This document shows, one piece after another, positions 1 through 11,579 of a stretch of 37,625 nucleotides of DNA. The position numbers and the translations under genes were made by a program. The DNA comes from Funneliformis mosseae (lineage: Eukaryota > Glomeromycota > Glomeromycetes > Glomerales > Glomeraceae). The notes beneath the pieces were generated by a model. It was not told the DNA's origin and ran no database searches. It worked only from the letters and a program-made list of their open reading frames with translations. Where the stretch lies: positions 1-37,625 of the forward strand of contig CAJVPP010000284.1 of assembly GCA_910592005.1 (NCBI GenBank), given 5' to 3'. Position 1 is the first letter of the stretch; each line of letters begins with the position of its first letter.

Positions 1-185
1 TGATTATAAATAGTTTATTTTATAATTGTTTGAATATACAATTTTCTTTTATACTGGTGATAGTGATTAGTATATAGCGGTGATTATAAAAAGTATATTT
101 TAACATTATAATTTCGGGACATTAAAATTAGGTGATAATAAACAGGATGTGATTATATATGGGGTGATTATAAACAGGGCTGACT
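1..185. repeat. Cluster of GTGATTATAAA-type motifs (transposon end-like)
   Basis: The motif GTGATTATAAACAG or a close variant recurs about six times: near 1, 63, 80, 132, 149 and 164. Spacing is irregular (15-60 bp). It resembles the subterminal repeats that the intact pogo-like element at 5460-6330 carries (GTTGCTTATTTTCAG type), so I infer that this is the terminal region of a related DNA transposon. The motif runs directly into transposase coding sequence at about 180, so the natural 5' part of that gene is missing. Confidence 0.5.
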
Positions 186-991
186 GTACTATTAATATTA
201 AAACTACAGGACATAAAAGAAATATGTTTACAGTTATGTTAGGTTGTATGGCTGATAGGTTAAAACTACCTCCTGTTATTATTTTTAAATTGAAAAATAA
301 ACCTCAAGAAGATTTTTCTAATGATATATTTATTAGAACTAATGCAAAAGGATGGGTCAATGAAGAAGAAATGATCTGGTGGATTAATAATATTTGGCCT
401 AAAAGAACTCCTGATCAATTATTAAATCCTAGATCTCTTCTTGTTTTAGATTCTTTTCGTGGTCATTTAGTTGATTCTGTTAAACAAAAATTGGATGAAG
501 TTCATACTAATATTGCAGTAATTCCTGGTGGATTAACATCTAGATTACAACCTCTTGATGTAGCAGTTAATAAAAGCTTTAAATCTAATGTAAGTATCAG
601 TTATTAATTTACTGTTATATTTATTACAATATGAATTAAAAAAATTAAAATTTTCTTTTTTTTTAATATATAGGTTCGTGAACTTTATAATGATTGGATG
701 ACAAATGAAATTCATGATCTAACTCCGGCTGGGCGTATCAAAAAACCATCATATTCTTTGGTATCTTCATGGGTAAAAGATGCATGGGAGAAGGTTGATT
801 CAAATTTGATTCGTAAATCATTTAAATGTTGTGGAATTTCAGTTAAAACTGATGGTTCGGAAGATGATATGATTTTTGATTATGATGATCTTATGATGGA
901 TGAAGATAAAGAAAATGAGTTATCAGATGAAAATGAAGAAGAAAATAATGATAATGACGAAATCGAGTATAATAATTGGAATAATCTTTAA
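149..991 (+). pseudogene. 5'-truncated pogo/Fot1-like DDE transposase
   Basis: This is the C-terminal half of a Tc1/mariner-type (pogo/Fot1/Tigger) DDE transposase, which cuts and inserts transposon DNA. Two exons fit: up to 589, then a GT-AG intron 590-673, then 674-991. Recognisable pieces are TINIKTTGH near the start, LLVLDSFRGHL with the second catalytic Asp, and IPGGLTSRLQPLDVA with the third Asp; 35 residues separate the two Asp residues. The end is acidic (Asp/Glu/Asn-rich), as usual in this group. The N-terminal helix-turn-helix DNA-binding domains and the first catalytic Asp are absent. Roughly the first 12 codons of the open frame are transposon-end repeat, not transposase, so homologous coding starts near 185. 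No internal stop is present in what remains, suggesting a fairly recent truncation. Family is confident, activity is unlikely. Confidence 0.8.
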
Positions 992-1071
992 TTTCACTTA
1001 ATTTCGTTTATTTTGTATAAAATTATAATTTTTGAATAAAAATAATTTGCTTTTGACTTGTTTTTACAAAA

Positions 1072-1157
1072 TTTCAGCCCAAAACCTTGGGGGGTAGTTT
1101 ACACGGGGGGGGGGGGTAGTATAGTCAGTGCTCTACGGTAACTCAATTATAGTTACA
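1072..1157. repeat. G-rich junction with a 12-G run and short palindromes
   Basis: A 12-base G run (1105-1116) follows a 6-G run (1089-1094), preceded by the short palindrome CCAAAACCTTGG and followed by GTAACT...AGTTAC (about 1138-1157). It stands out in such an A+T-rich genome and lies between the transposase fragment and the Crinkler-like gene. It could be the 3' end of the transposon or a G-rich upstream element; I cannot decide. Confidence 0.4.
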
Positions 1158-1263
1158 CGAATTTTTTTAAATATGAAAATGATCATGTCCGGCGTATGAT
1201 ATGCAAGATAAAAACGCGCAGCTACACGCTCTTTACGTACTTCTCATAACCTGACAACACAAC

Positions 1264-4200
1264 ATGGACCAAGTCGAATATGCCAACTTTGCAATTCAAT
1301 ACGCAAAGGATCACCCTGAGGTTTACGCTGCATATATGGCATCTAAACAGGGTAAGCGAGCAATGAAATACACGTTTATTGGGAGGATAGTGAAATGCAT
1401 TACGATTTGCGTTGGGATTGGGACATAGAGCAGAGTCGTAGCAAAGGTTTATACGTAAACTTGTTTGAAAGGCAAACAAGCAAGATATGATACGTTTGGT
1501 TAGGTGGAGTAAGAGAAACGGAGGGAGAATAGTTCGAATGCTGTTACAGCATGGCACTTAGGTATAGACAATTCTTTTATGAATTCTTCTAGGAGAGAAA
1601 CTAATTTCGAAACCCACGCATGAACTACCGGAGAACATTACAGGTTTGTTCTTGTGTTTTGGCTTTTTTAAAACTAATAGGGTACTAAGTATCGTTTTTT
1701 TAGTCTGGGACAATGCATTCAAAATTGAGTTTCATGAGCCCGCCAAGTTCCTGACTGGGTTGATTGACCGCTTAAAAGAAGTCGCCAGTGACAGTGTATC
1801 TTACAATTACTTGGCTGTTGTCCAGTCGTCTGGCTACGGGAAGACCAGATCGATTTGCGAACTTTCATCGAAAGGGATTCCTCTAATATATGTGTGTTTT
1901 CGTAGCAAAGGTTCAACCGGTTATCCACCGGCAACGCCGATGAGTGATATTATGTTGAAAGAATTGAAGGCTGCTGAAGATATAAATACTGCCCATGCAG
2001 CAGCAGGACAGTGGATCCGGGCCATGATGAAAACATATTATGAAATGGATCTGTTCTCAAAACCTGCGGGCTTACTAAGTAAAAAGGTTAGATAACATAC
2101 ACAGTTGATTGTTACTATTGTTATTATTATGCTAAACTTCTTCTTTTAGGAGTCAGAGGCCGCTTTCTGGAATAAAGTTTCTGATAGTAAAAAGTGGATT
2201 GTTGAGAATAAGATTTCTGGAGAAAAGTTTGGATTGAGCACAAGCAAACAGAAAATACATATCTTTTTCGATGAAGCTTCTTCTTTATTCAGTAAGTGCT
2301 AGCTGCTCTCTGGCGAACACGTATTTTTAATTCTGACTCATGCTCTGATTCTTTTTTGTAGATAAAGATAAGACTAATTATGGAGAAACAAATATACCGT
2401 TTAGGGCCGTTCGTCGAGCACTCAGAGATAATCGCCTTTATGTAGTTGGGATCTTAACTGACACAAACTCTTCCGTTGTCAATTTGGCGCCCTGGAAAGA
2501 AATGGGCCCTTCAGTAAGTATAGATGATCGATTGTCTTACTTAATTGAATTGCGCAAAATTTTAATGCATGAGAACTTCTTTATTCATTATCCAGGCGAG
2601 AGACTATAACCTTGAAACACACAAACCGTTTATCTACATAGCGACAACAGACTGTTTGAGGTTTGTCATCTTTGTTTCTTTTACGTGACTTTTGTTGTGT
2701 TGAATAACTTATCCAAGTTTTTTATAGGAACGTGAACGGAATCCCACAGATAGAACATAGTGAAGGATACGATATTATCAGATTCGGTCGACCACTGTGG
2801 AGCTCTTATTGGTTAGCGGCACCTGATGATACCGACAAGTTTGATAGTGCGGTGCGGCTTGCAATACACAAACTCCTTGGTGGAGCATCCGCTTGGAGTC
2901 AAATTGAAGATTATAGGCTAAAGCGTACAGCAGCTCTCGCTCTAGTTGCCTGCATTTCCTCCCTTTATGTTTCCCCGACCTCAAGCGAGCATCAGACCTT
3001 GTCAAGGCACATATGGGCACACTTGTCGCCATTGATAAAGAACGGAAGAGGCTTCTTGTTACATATCCATTTGAACCAGTTCTTTCAGAAGCTGCACTCG
3101 AAGTGCTTTCTGAGGAAAATAGTGAAGTTGAAATTTTGAGGGAACTGGATGGAGCCTTCCAGTCTGGTGGAATTCTGGAAGCCGGATGCCAGGGCGAGTT
3201 GGTCGCAAGATTGTTGGTGTTGAGTGCTTGGCGTCGCTTGATATGCCACAAAAGATGCGAAGTGAGAGTATGTATTAATTTTTTGAATAAGCATGTCTTT
3301 GTCATTATTATCGACTCATCTTTCTCTTCCGACAAGGTGTCATTCTCGATCCGTCAGCCGGTCCTCGACTTTCTGGATGAACTAATAGTGAAATTTCCAA
3401 GGAAGAAATGTTTACAACTTGATGGTTTTAGAATAGGATTCTCTCATTTTATTTCCCTTACTTATAAGCCAGATAAGGAGACTTGTAAGGAGATATGGAG
3501 CCGGCGTGGAGCCATTGTCTTCAAACGCAATCAAAAAGGCGCAGATTTAGCGATACCAATTATTCGTGAAAGCGATAAGGCCTTGGGTGCTCTGATTTTT
3601 CAGGTATAACGCGAGCGGGGTTTCCTGTTATAATGATCCTGCACGACTAACAGGGGTGAATTATGTCTGTAGATTAAGAACTACAATAGTGCAAAGCAAA
3701 ATCGATTTGAAGAGACACATGCTGTCAAGACGTTATTATCACTCGAAGTGATGTTTGCTGACGATTGTTGTGCTGATATTGAGAAGAATTATCTGGGTAT
3801 TTTCGTGCATCTTGGTAAGAACAGTTTAACTTTGATGTCTCTTTGCATTCATTCATTCATACAATACAATGGTTACACCTATATTGAATGGTATGGTTTA
3901 ATTTATCAATATTTTATACCTTTTCAGGGTCTGCTTATGAAAGTGAATCTGGGACAAACGTAAGCAATTATGATAATGGCAAGCTGTCCGAGGAATGTGA
4001 TTCTGGAAATCGTCTCATTATCCATGGCCTGAAGGTCTTCAAACTTGACGACAACCATGAAAGCATTTTTAAAAATCTTTTGCGTGCATGGAATGACCCA
4101 GGCCGGCTATGTGTTACAGACATTGAAAGGAAATGTTTATATCAGCTACTACCTTGTGTTTATTCTAAGAAAAGGTATATCTTTGTTTATTTAGACTTTT

Positions 4201-4312
4201 GTTAATCTGTGGTTCAATATCAGCTAACCTTTATACTAATACTAGCAGGTCGTTGGATGAAGAAACAAAAACAGTTAAGAGGACAAGACCAAGGAAAAAA
4301 GACAAAGGCTGA
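1264..4312 (+). CDS. Crinkler-type P-loop NTPase with PD-(D/E)XK-like nuclease end, one frame break
   Basis: Eleven exons can be joined by GT-AG introns: 1264-1351, 1593-1643, 1704-2086, 2150-2291, 2362-2513, 2596-2660, 2728-3267, 3337-3603, 3673-3814, 3928-4174, 4249-4312. The product is about 700 residues. Walker A is SSGYGKT near residues 88-94; Walker B is IHIFFDEAS near 210-217. Toward the C-terminus GADLAIPI and the intron-split FQ/IKN resemble the Asp and Q-x-K of a PD-(D/E)XK nuclease, the pairing known for CR/Crinkler effectors (NTPase plus restriction-like nuclease). The protein ends in a basic, nuclear-signal-like tail (KRTRPRKKDK). There is no signal peptide and no LFLAK-type Crinkler header; the N-terminus begins MDQVEYANFAIQYAKDHPEV. 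Exon 7 changes frame between about 2945 and 2985: either an indel or a 41-nt GT-AG intron at 2945-2985, which restores all phases. G+C is well above the flanking DNA. Confidence 0.7.
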
Positions 4313-5459
4313 AGCAGTAAATAAAAGAAAGGCTATTCTTGTTTAATATATGAAAAGTTGAATAAATAAAAACTAGTAAAATAGTAAATAATAATGTAAT
4401 AAAATATAATAATAAAAATTTTTGATAATTAAATTAAATATAAAAATTTATATTAATATAAGCATATTTAATATATATTATTCTTTGTAAAATATGATAA
4501 CTTTTGTTAATGTGATATAATTAATAGCTTAAACTAAATATACCTTATTCAATTCTATACATTTAATAAAATAAATAAATTAAAATTATACTAATTTTAT
4601 ATTAATTAATTTTTCAAATTATAATTTAAATAATGATCTTGATCTATTTATATAATTTATATTTGTTAATTTATTTAATTTATTTCAAACAATTTAATTT
4701 TTTATTAGAATCAACTTATTTAATTTAGTTTTATATATTACTTAAAATTAATTATCTAATATTATTAATTAATTTAACTCACTTTGACTTGTAAAATTAG
4801 AATAGAACTGATAGAATCATTTTTATCCCTAATTGTTAAGCCTTTTATTTATAAGTAATCACAATTTGACTAACTAAATTTCTTAATTACATCAAATATT
4901 TTTAATATAATTAAGTTCATAATAAAATTTAGAATAGAATATGATTTAATATTCAGCTATAACAATAATCTTTAATAATTATCCTTTTTATGCTAAAAAA
5001 TCTGATTACTAATTAAAAATAACAATGATTCTATTAGTTCTATTTTAATTCTACAAATTAAATGGTTGAACTAATTGAGTAATACTAGTAGAATCTGAAT
5101 AATATACAAATATGTTAGATTTAAGTTTGCTTAATAGCTATAAGAAATTTTATCACATGTGAGATTTTTTTTTGCTTAATCAATAGTTTAATTTTATATT
5201 AGTCATATTTAAAAATATATAATAAGGCATAAATTTAACTAAATTCAGTATTAAATTTGTATAGCAGATACTTAATTTGGCAATTGGTATTTTATATCTT
5301 TTTATAAAAATTTTTTTATATAAATTATCATCTTTATCTTTACATATTATCATTATTTATTTGTTATTTTCATCTTTATATATTATTATTATATTTACAT
5401 ATCTGCATATTATGGTTAGTTAAAATATTCAAAACAAAAATTATAAAAATATCCATTTA
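4313..5459. other. A+T-rich spacer, no gene seen
   Basis: There is no open frame of note on either strand and no homology that I can recognise. The stretch from about 4320 begins the highly A+T-rich, CpG-poor island that lasts to about 11870. Confidence 0.6.
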
Positions 5460-6330
5460 CTGTATTCCTCTAAAAATAAGCAATATATTTTTGCTATATT
5501 GTTGCTTATTTTTGGATATATTTTGATCAACTTACGATATACAATCTAAAATCTGCTAATTCATCAATAAATCTTGTGATTATTGATCACGTTAATCATC
5601 TAATATCACGTAAAATTGTGAAAAATTTTTTTTATTCAGCTAAAATGCCACATTCTATAAAAAAAGAATTGTTAAATGAAAGGTTATAAAAGTTAATAAA
5701 CGTACACAAACTTTGTATTCTATAGAACAAAAAATACAAATTGTTACCTATGCAAAGAACATGATTACATTAAGGTAGCAGAGTACTTTGATATCAATCG
5801 TAGCATAGTAAGACATTGGGTGGGTTGACTAGCATTTATCAGTCACTAGATGTTGCAATAAATAAACCATTCAAGGATAATCTTCATAAAGAATGACATA
5901 TTTGGATGGCTGATGGTGGTGTTGAAGAAACTGCTAAGAAAAGCCTTTATCGCGCTAGATTTAATGATGTATATTCATAGGTTAAAAAGTCTTGGAAAAG
6001 AATTCTTGATAAAATTATTATAGAATCCTTTAAAACTTGTGAAATATCAATCAATTTGGATTCTGATTTAGAGATCCTTAATAAAAATAATATCGATAGT
6101 AGTGATAACATCGATAGTGACAATAATATTGATGATGATATTGAAGATGATATTGAAGATGATATCAACAATCATGTTTAACGTGATTTGTATATTGAAA
6201 TATTAAAAATAAAAATTTTTGTTTTATATATGGTATTTTATAAAATTTAATTAAGTTACTTATTTTCAGGTATTAAGTTAATTTGGAAGTTGCTTATTTT
6301 CAGAAATTGCTTATTTTTAGAAAAATACAG
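5460..6330 (+). mobile_element. Pogo-like DNA transposon remnant with TIRs and TA target duplication
   Basis: The 871-bp element is bounded by 25-bp terminal inverted repeats (5460-5484 and 6306-6330) that begin CTGTATTccTCTAAAAATAA and differ at only two positions. It is flanked by TA on each side (5458-5459 and 6331-6332), the target duplication of Tc1/mariner-pogo elements. Subterminal motifs of GTTGCTTATTTT type lie at about 5501, 6254 and 6290, likely transposase-binding sites. Inside are the start and the end of a pogo-type transposase with the middle deleted. It cannot be autonomous but retains both ends. Confidence 0.85.
5700..6181 (+). pseudogene. Internally deleted pogo-like transposase
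   Basis: The 5' part (about 5705-5822) reads as a helix-turn-helix with IEQKIQIVTYAK followed, after a frame slip, by VAEYFDINRSIVRHW. It then jumps straight to the catalytic-domain end: YQSLDVAINKPFKDN (about 5838-5881), an in-frame stop, then VKKSWKRILDKIIIESFKTC and an acidic Asp/Ile/Asn-rich tail to a stop near 6181. The core with the first catalytic residues is deleted, and there are at least two in-frame stops. It is related to the fragment at 149-991, although the two are diverged. It is the cargo of the 5460-6330 element. Confidence 0.75.
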
Positions 6331-6349
6331 TATTATTAAAGTTGTGTAT

Positions 6350-9300
6350 GCTAAAAAGGTAATTTGTTATATGTGGAGCTATAATAAAACTTAATAGAAA
6401 ATATGATAAAGATTATATCAACTAGCATGCAAATGGTCTAGAATACAACTAGAAAAAATAACAAAGTATTTTGTGTTATTTTAATTCAATAATACTGATA
6501 AAGAAGTTAATAATGTAAATTCAGATGATGATTAAAATGATTGGGAAAGTAAGATAGAAGATACAATAGATGATGATAATATTATTACAGTAAATGAAAA
6601 TGAGGAAGAGGTTAATGAGAAAAAAATGCTAATATAAAGGTTATTAGTTCAGAAATTAATCAAACTGGTAGAAAAAAAAAGTCATATTTAGGATTACATT
6701 TAGATTTAATTATAAAATATGTTGATAGAATACTAGCAAGTTATAGTAAAGCTCATCGTGTTAAAGTAATTGCTAAAGAAATGTATCTTAAGAAATTTTC
6801 TCACAAATTTACAAGAAAAAAACTTAAACCATTTCAAAAATGTGTATTAAATTAGAAAATTTATGCAGAATCTCAATGGCGTGTTGATAAAGACTGTGAG
6901 TATTTTATCTATTATATTTTTATCTAAAGATTATTAATGAAAATCTTTTTCAAATATTATTAATAAGTATTGCTATACATGCTAAGGAATGCATAGGATA
7001 TTCTGAATCTAAAAAAATAATTTGTGATAAATGATTAATACTAAAATACAATTCCATAATAACACATTATCTTATTATACCAAAACTAGCATCTAAAAAT
7101 CTTAAATTTATGCTAAAATTCTATTTTGAAAATAATTTTTTAAAAAAGCATTTGCAGAATCAGGATCTTTATGAAATTTGATCTGTTATTAATGATGATT
7201 ATGATATAAATATATGGGTTACACTAATAGATCAAGCAAATAATAATGTATTTAAAGAAAAACCTATATTTACAGGACTTTGTGAAGTAATAGTTCAAGC
7301 TGCAATTCATAAAAATAATAATAAAGGAAAATAAAATATTTAATATAATAAAGATTTTATAAACTTCTTATTATATTAGGAAATTTTAGTACTCGAGCTC
7401 TTGATCTTTTTTGTCAAAATTTGAAAGAATGTATAATTCAAAATATATAGTATTTTATTTATTTATTAATTAATTAATTTTATCTGTTAAATTTTTTTTA
7501 AAAAATTTTTTATTATAAAAAAAATAGTAAACTCTAAACTAATAATAAAAATACGCTTATAAATTCTACTCTTTTATTTGAGAATATTGCTAAATTTAAA
7601 AAGCTAATTTATATATTAAATTATTAGAAACTAATTGTTATTATGTCAGATAATTTCAAGTTGAAACCTACTTTTTATTATAATTTTACTTTGGACTATA
7701 TCATCAAATCAACGCTACTAATTAAACAAACTAAAATTAATATATATAAAAATATTCAACCCATTATTAATAATATTAAAATAAAAAAAAACAATTACAA
7801 AAGATATTTATACTTATATTTGCAGATAATTCATTTATCCAATTCTTTAATTTTTTTTAATTATATCAATAGCAATTTACTATTCTATTCACTAATTATT
7901 AGATAACATAATAAATTTCCCTCCAGTAATTATTGCATTAATTATAAATGATAGATCTGATAATATATCAACTATAACTGACTTTCATTAAGAATTATTA
8001 ACTTGAATAACACTACAACTTAACTTTCAATCTTATCAATTGGATCAAACAGTGCTATATTTAAATTCAAAGTTCAAGTTGCAATCCAATCATATTTAAT
8101 AAATAAGTGGTTAACTTTTTAAAATACAAAGCTTAAAATTGATTTTAACTATTCAGTTTTTTCAAATATGAGACCTGTTATTTGTGTATAAGATCTAAAA
8201 TATGCTAAAAAAACTAGCTAGAATGCAATTATATCTGATGCATATCTTCTTATTTTAGAAATTTAACAATACGATTTGAACAATTATTAAAATTGTCAAA
8301 CTTTTCCAATTCTAGCCTCATTATTCAGCAATTCAGACAAATAATAAATAATGATATTAATTTTTAAAATACCATCCTTTTTATCATTGTTTCATTTTTT
8401 TTCATTTATGTTAAAAAAAATCAATTAAATTATGCTGCTACTCTTAATGTATTATTATAATATAATAAAACTTGATTGTTAAGATAATATTGTAGCATAT
8501 TGTGTACTTTGTTTAAGAAATTTACAAAATTGTTATAATATTGAGAACACACAGAGACTTTTTGTATACCTTTTTATTATGGGTTAAATAAAAATAATTT
8601 TATTATAAATAATATATAGTATTTTTTCATTATCTAATATATACCTTTTATTAAATTTATTAGGAAAACTTATCGATAATTATTTAAACTGTGAAATAAC
8701 TTCATTAGAAAGGATTAAAATATCAATAACATTCTTTTTCTTTTATGAATTTGAAAAGAATATGTAATAAATATGAGTGAAAAGTATCCTGATTTTATTT
8801 CTGTAAGCAAAAATTTTTAAAAGACCAAAGTTTTGCAATTTTTATTTCTCTTATAAAGTCAATGATTTTATTAGTCAAAGCATATTAGGAATTTTATTCA
8901 AATTATCCATTTTTACTATAGATACATAAATCAGAGACTTTTGAACACTTTTTTAACATAACGTGTTAAATTAATTTAAATTTAAATTATTTTAAATTAT
9001 TACAATTAGTTCCAAAAATTTTTCAATATATTAAGCATTAAAAGCAAAAAATATTACATTAGAAAAAGAAAATCTGTATATGAAGGTAAGCAGACATAAT
9101 TAATAATTACAAATATATTAAATTATTTATCTAACTTTGATGTTTTTTTTAAATAGGTTATTATTTTAATTATAATATAGGAAATTTTAATTTAAGCAAA
9201 TTATTAATATTATATGATTGGCTATCAGATACTGATATTAATTCAACTATTAAATACTTATACAAATTAACATTAGATCTATTTAATATGAACTCTACTC

Positions 9301-9597
9301 CAAATATGAATCAATTATTATTATAGCTATTTATTATTACAAAGGAGAAAAATTTAAAAATATCAATTGAAATTAATTTAAGTTCAGAACTTGAAAATAA
9401 TCCAAATGAATTTTTTGATATTGATAGAGAAATTTCTGATGCAATTATTTAAGCTTTCAAGCATGTTACCAATACAATTAATCATACTTTTAATTTTTTA
9501 AATATAGAGAATGAAAATATGATTGATGATCAAAATTGTCAAACACAAATTATTTCAATTTTAAATAATACTATAAGAGTTTTTTATAATAAATAAC
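6350..9597 (+). pseudogene. Long decayed gene of a repeated (probably transposon) family
   Basis: Collinear fragments of one coding region can be read across the block with many stops and frame slips: a BED/zinc-finger-like start near 6366-6450 (CGAIIKLNRKYDKDYIN), an acidic linker, LGLHLDLIIKYVDRI and KAHRVKVIAKEMY near 6690-6785, ESQWRVDKD near 6870, TGLCEVIVQAAIHKNNNKGK near 7275-7333, DNFKLKPT near 7649, FPPVIIALI near 7916, MSEKYPDFISV near 8773, and a 138-codon stretch at 9183-9596 with only two stops. From memory the order matches a multicopy Glomeromycotina protein family that I think is a transposase-like RNase H protein, but I cannot confirm that. The stops look consistent with C-to-T decay. 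It starts about 20 bp after the pogo-like element. Confidence 0.5.
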
Positions 9598-11453
9598 TTA
9601 CATATAGTACAGCTCTAGACCCTTAGTTATAATAAATTTGGTACCCCTATTTTAAAATGTATCTACTATCTGAAAAATAAAGTTGTTTCTAAAAACTTAT
9701 CATATTTTAATGCATTTAATCTTCAGTTTTCAAATTACAATAAGATTTTTTAAATCTGATTATTTTTTAAAAAGTTATTGTCAAATTTCTGATAAATATT
9801 TTCTTAATTGTATATAAGGAATTTTTAAATTTGATACCAATAATATTCTTCAAAAAAGAATTTTTCATGCAAAAAAAATTTTTTCACACAAAAATTTTTT
9901 TTTCATATATCACCACTTTCAAATTGCAAAAAATAGATAAAAAGTTTAGCTGAGAAAAATGGAAAAAGTCATCTGTGCCTTTAGAATATTCAGACAGTTA
10001 TCAATTTTACAAAAAATTTCTTCAAATAATAATGAGTTAATTTATACTTTAAAATTAGCTTAATAATAAATAGAAAGATTTTTCAAATTAATCTTAAAAA
10101 AAGATTCTGATTACTTTAATTTGCTAATTATCTAAAACTTTAATTTATCAATACCTATTATATTAATACTAAAAAACTTTAATTCATGTTTTATTTTTCT
10201 TTTATCTAGAAATTAATTTGTAAAAGTATTTAATTTGAAGATATTTGATAAAAAAAGCTTTATATTTAAATTATAAAAATATGAATGTTATTTTACCTTT
10301 TAAACTTACAGTATGTAATTATCTATTAAAAAATGTTAAATTTATTTTTGAATATTAAAAGCTATAGTAAATATTTTTATTTTTTTATTAACAAATTCAT
10401 TAATATTATATTATCAGCTATTATATTTTTAACTTACAGACTTATTATTTATTTAAGAATTGAAATTTATCTAATTTTTTATATCCAAAGATTTGAATAG
10501 AATCTTTATTATTTATTTCTTTTTATTTATTATGTTGTGATAAAATTTTTGAAATTGTACTTCTATTAATATTAAAAATAAAATGTGATTTTAGAAATAA
10601 AATTTGAAAATAGTAAAATAATATTTAAGAAAGGTTTTAATCTTTTTTGATTTTATTTTTATTATAGATTATAAGTATTAATTCTAGATTCTAAATTAAT
10701 CTAGATTCCTTTACTGTTATCTAATATTTTGATATCTAACTTAATATGAAATTATCCTATCAAATAACAAGAATTATGATATCTTTTTTAACATTTTAAC
10801 TTAATTTTAAATTTAATTAAGATATTAAAAAAATACACTATTTTATTTAGACTTAAGATGATACAAATCAATAAAAACTGACGTGTTTATAACTAATCTT
10901 ATGAAATCTTTGCAAACTATCTTTATATACTAATTTTTATAATATTTTAGAATTAATTCTAAAAGTAATTCATTAGTGTAAATAAAAAATTACTAAGTAT
11001 AACTTTTAAATATCAAAATATTATATCTTATTTCGTAAAATTGAAATTTAATTAATATCAGATTTTAAATCAAAGACATTTAGATCATTTTCTAATATAT
11101 CTAATTTTTCATTATATAAGAAAATATTTTATAACTGATTCTTTGAATAAAACTAAGATAAAAAAATTATATTTTTAAGGTATATATATATTATGTCTTA
11201 TCTCTAAGTCTTATTTTTAGGATAAACATATACAGAAGTCTCAGAAGGACTATATCTGATAAGCTTTATCTTTAAATAAATTAATATATTTAAGATCTAA
11301 TCTTAAAGTCTTATCTTATAATTTATTAAAATATTACATTACATAATAGCCTCTGAGCAATTTTTCAAATACTCTAAATAAATAAATATATGTAGAATCA
11401 CAAAATGACTATCTATCAATATTAATTAAATAGATACTATTTTTTTTTTTTTA
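9598..11453. other. Very A+T-rich DNA with nothing recognisable
   Basis: There are no credible open frames, RNA genes or structured repeats, and CpG is very scarce. It is probably old, mutated transposon sequence, but nothing in it supports a specific identity. Confidence 0.5.
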
Positions 11454-11579
11454 ATATAGATTCAATTACATCTTATATAGATTTATTATAATTCAATATA
11501 GATTTAATTTTATTCTATATAAGTCTATTATGATTTAATGTAAACTTAACATTATTTAATGTAGATTCATCATTAATCT
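11454..11579. repeat. Six-copy 21-bp degenerate tandem repeat
   Basis: Six consecutive units of exactly 21 bp start at 11454, 11475, 11496, 11517, 11538 and 11559. Each opens with ATATAGATT or a close variant (ATATAAGTC, ATGTAAACT, ATGTAGATT) and closes with an A/T-rich half. The period is exact although the units differ at several bases, so this is an aged minisatellite and not just base composition. A 12-T run (11440-11451) ends just before the first unit. Confidence 0.7.

Noticed and set aside
1222..1557. Minus-strand 111-codon open frame
   Set aside because: It overlaps exon 1 and intron 1 of the Crinkler-like gene and shows no domain; treated as a shadow.
2778..3335. Minus-strand 185-codon open frame
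   Set aside because: It is antisense to exon 7 of the Crinkler-like gene, which has family motifs on the plus strand.
5947..6171. Minus-strand Ser/Ile-rich frame
   Set aside because: It is antisense to the Asp/Ile-rich tail of the decayed transposase; low complexity only.
7643..7906. Plus-strand 87-codon open frame as an independent gene
   Set aside because: It is better read as one open segment of the long decayed gene at 6350-9597; composition is Asn/Ile/Lys/Tyr-rich from A+T bias.
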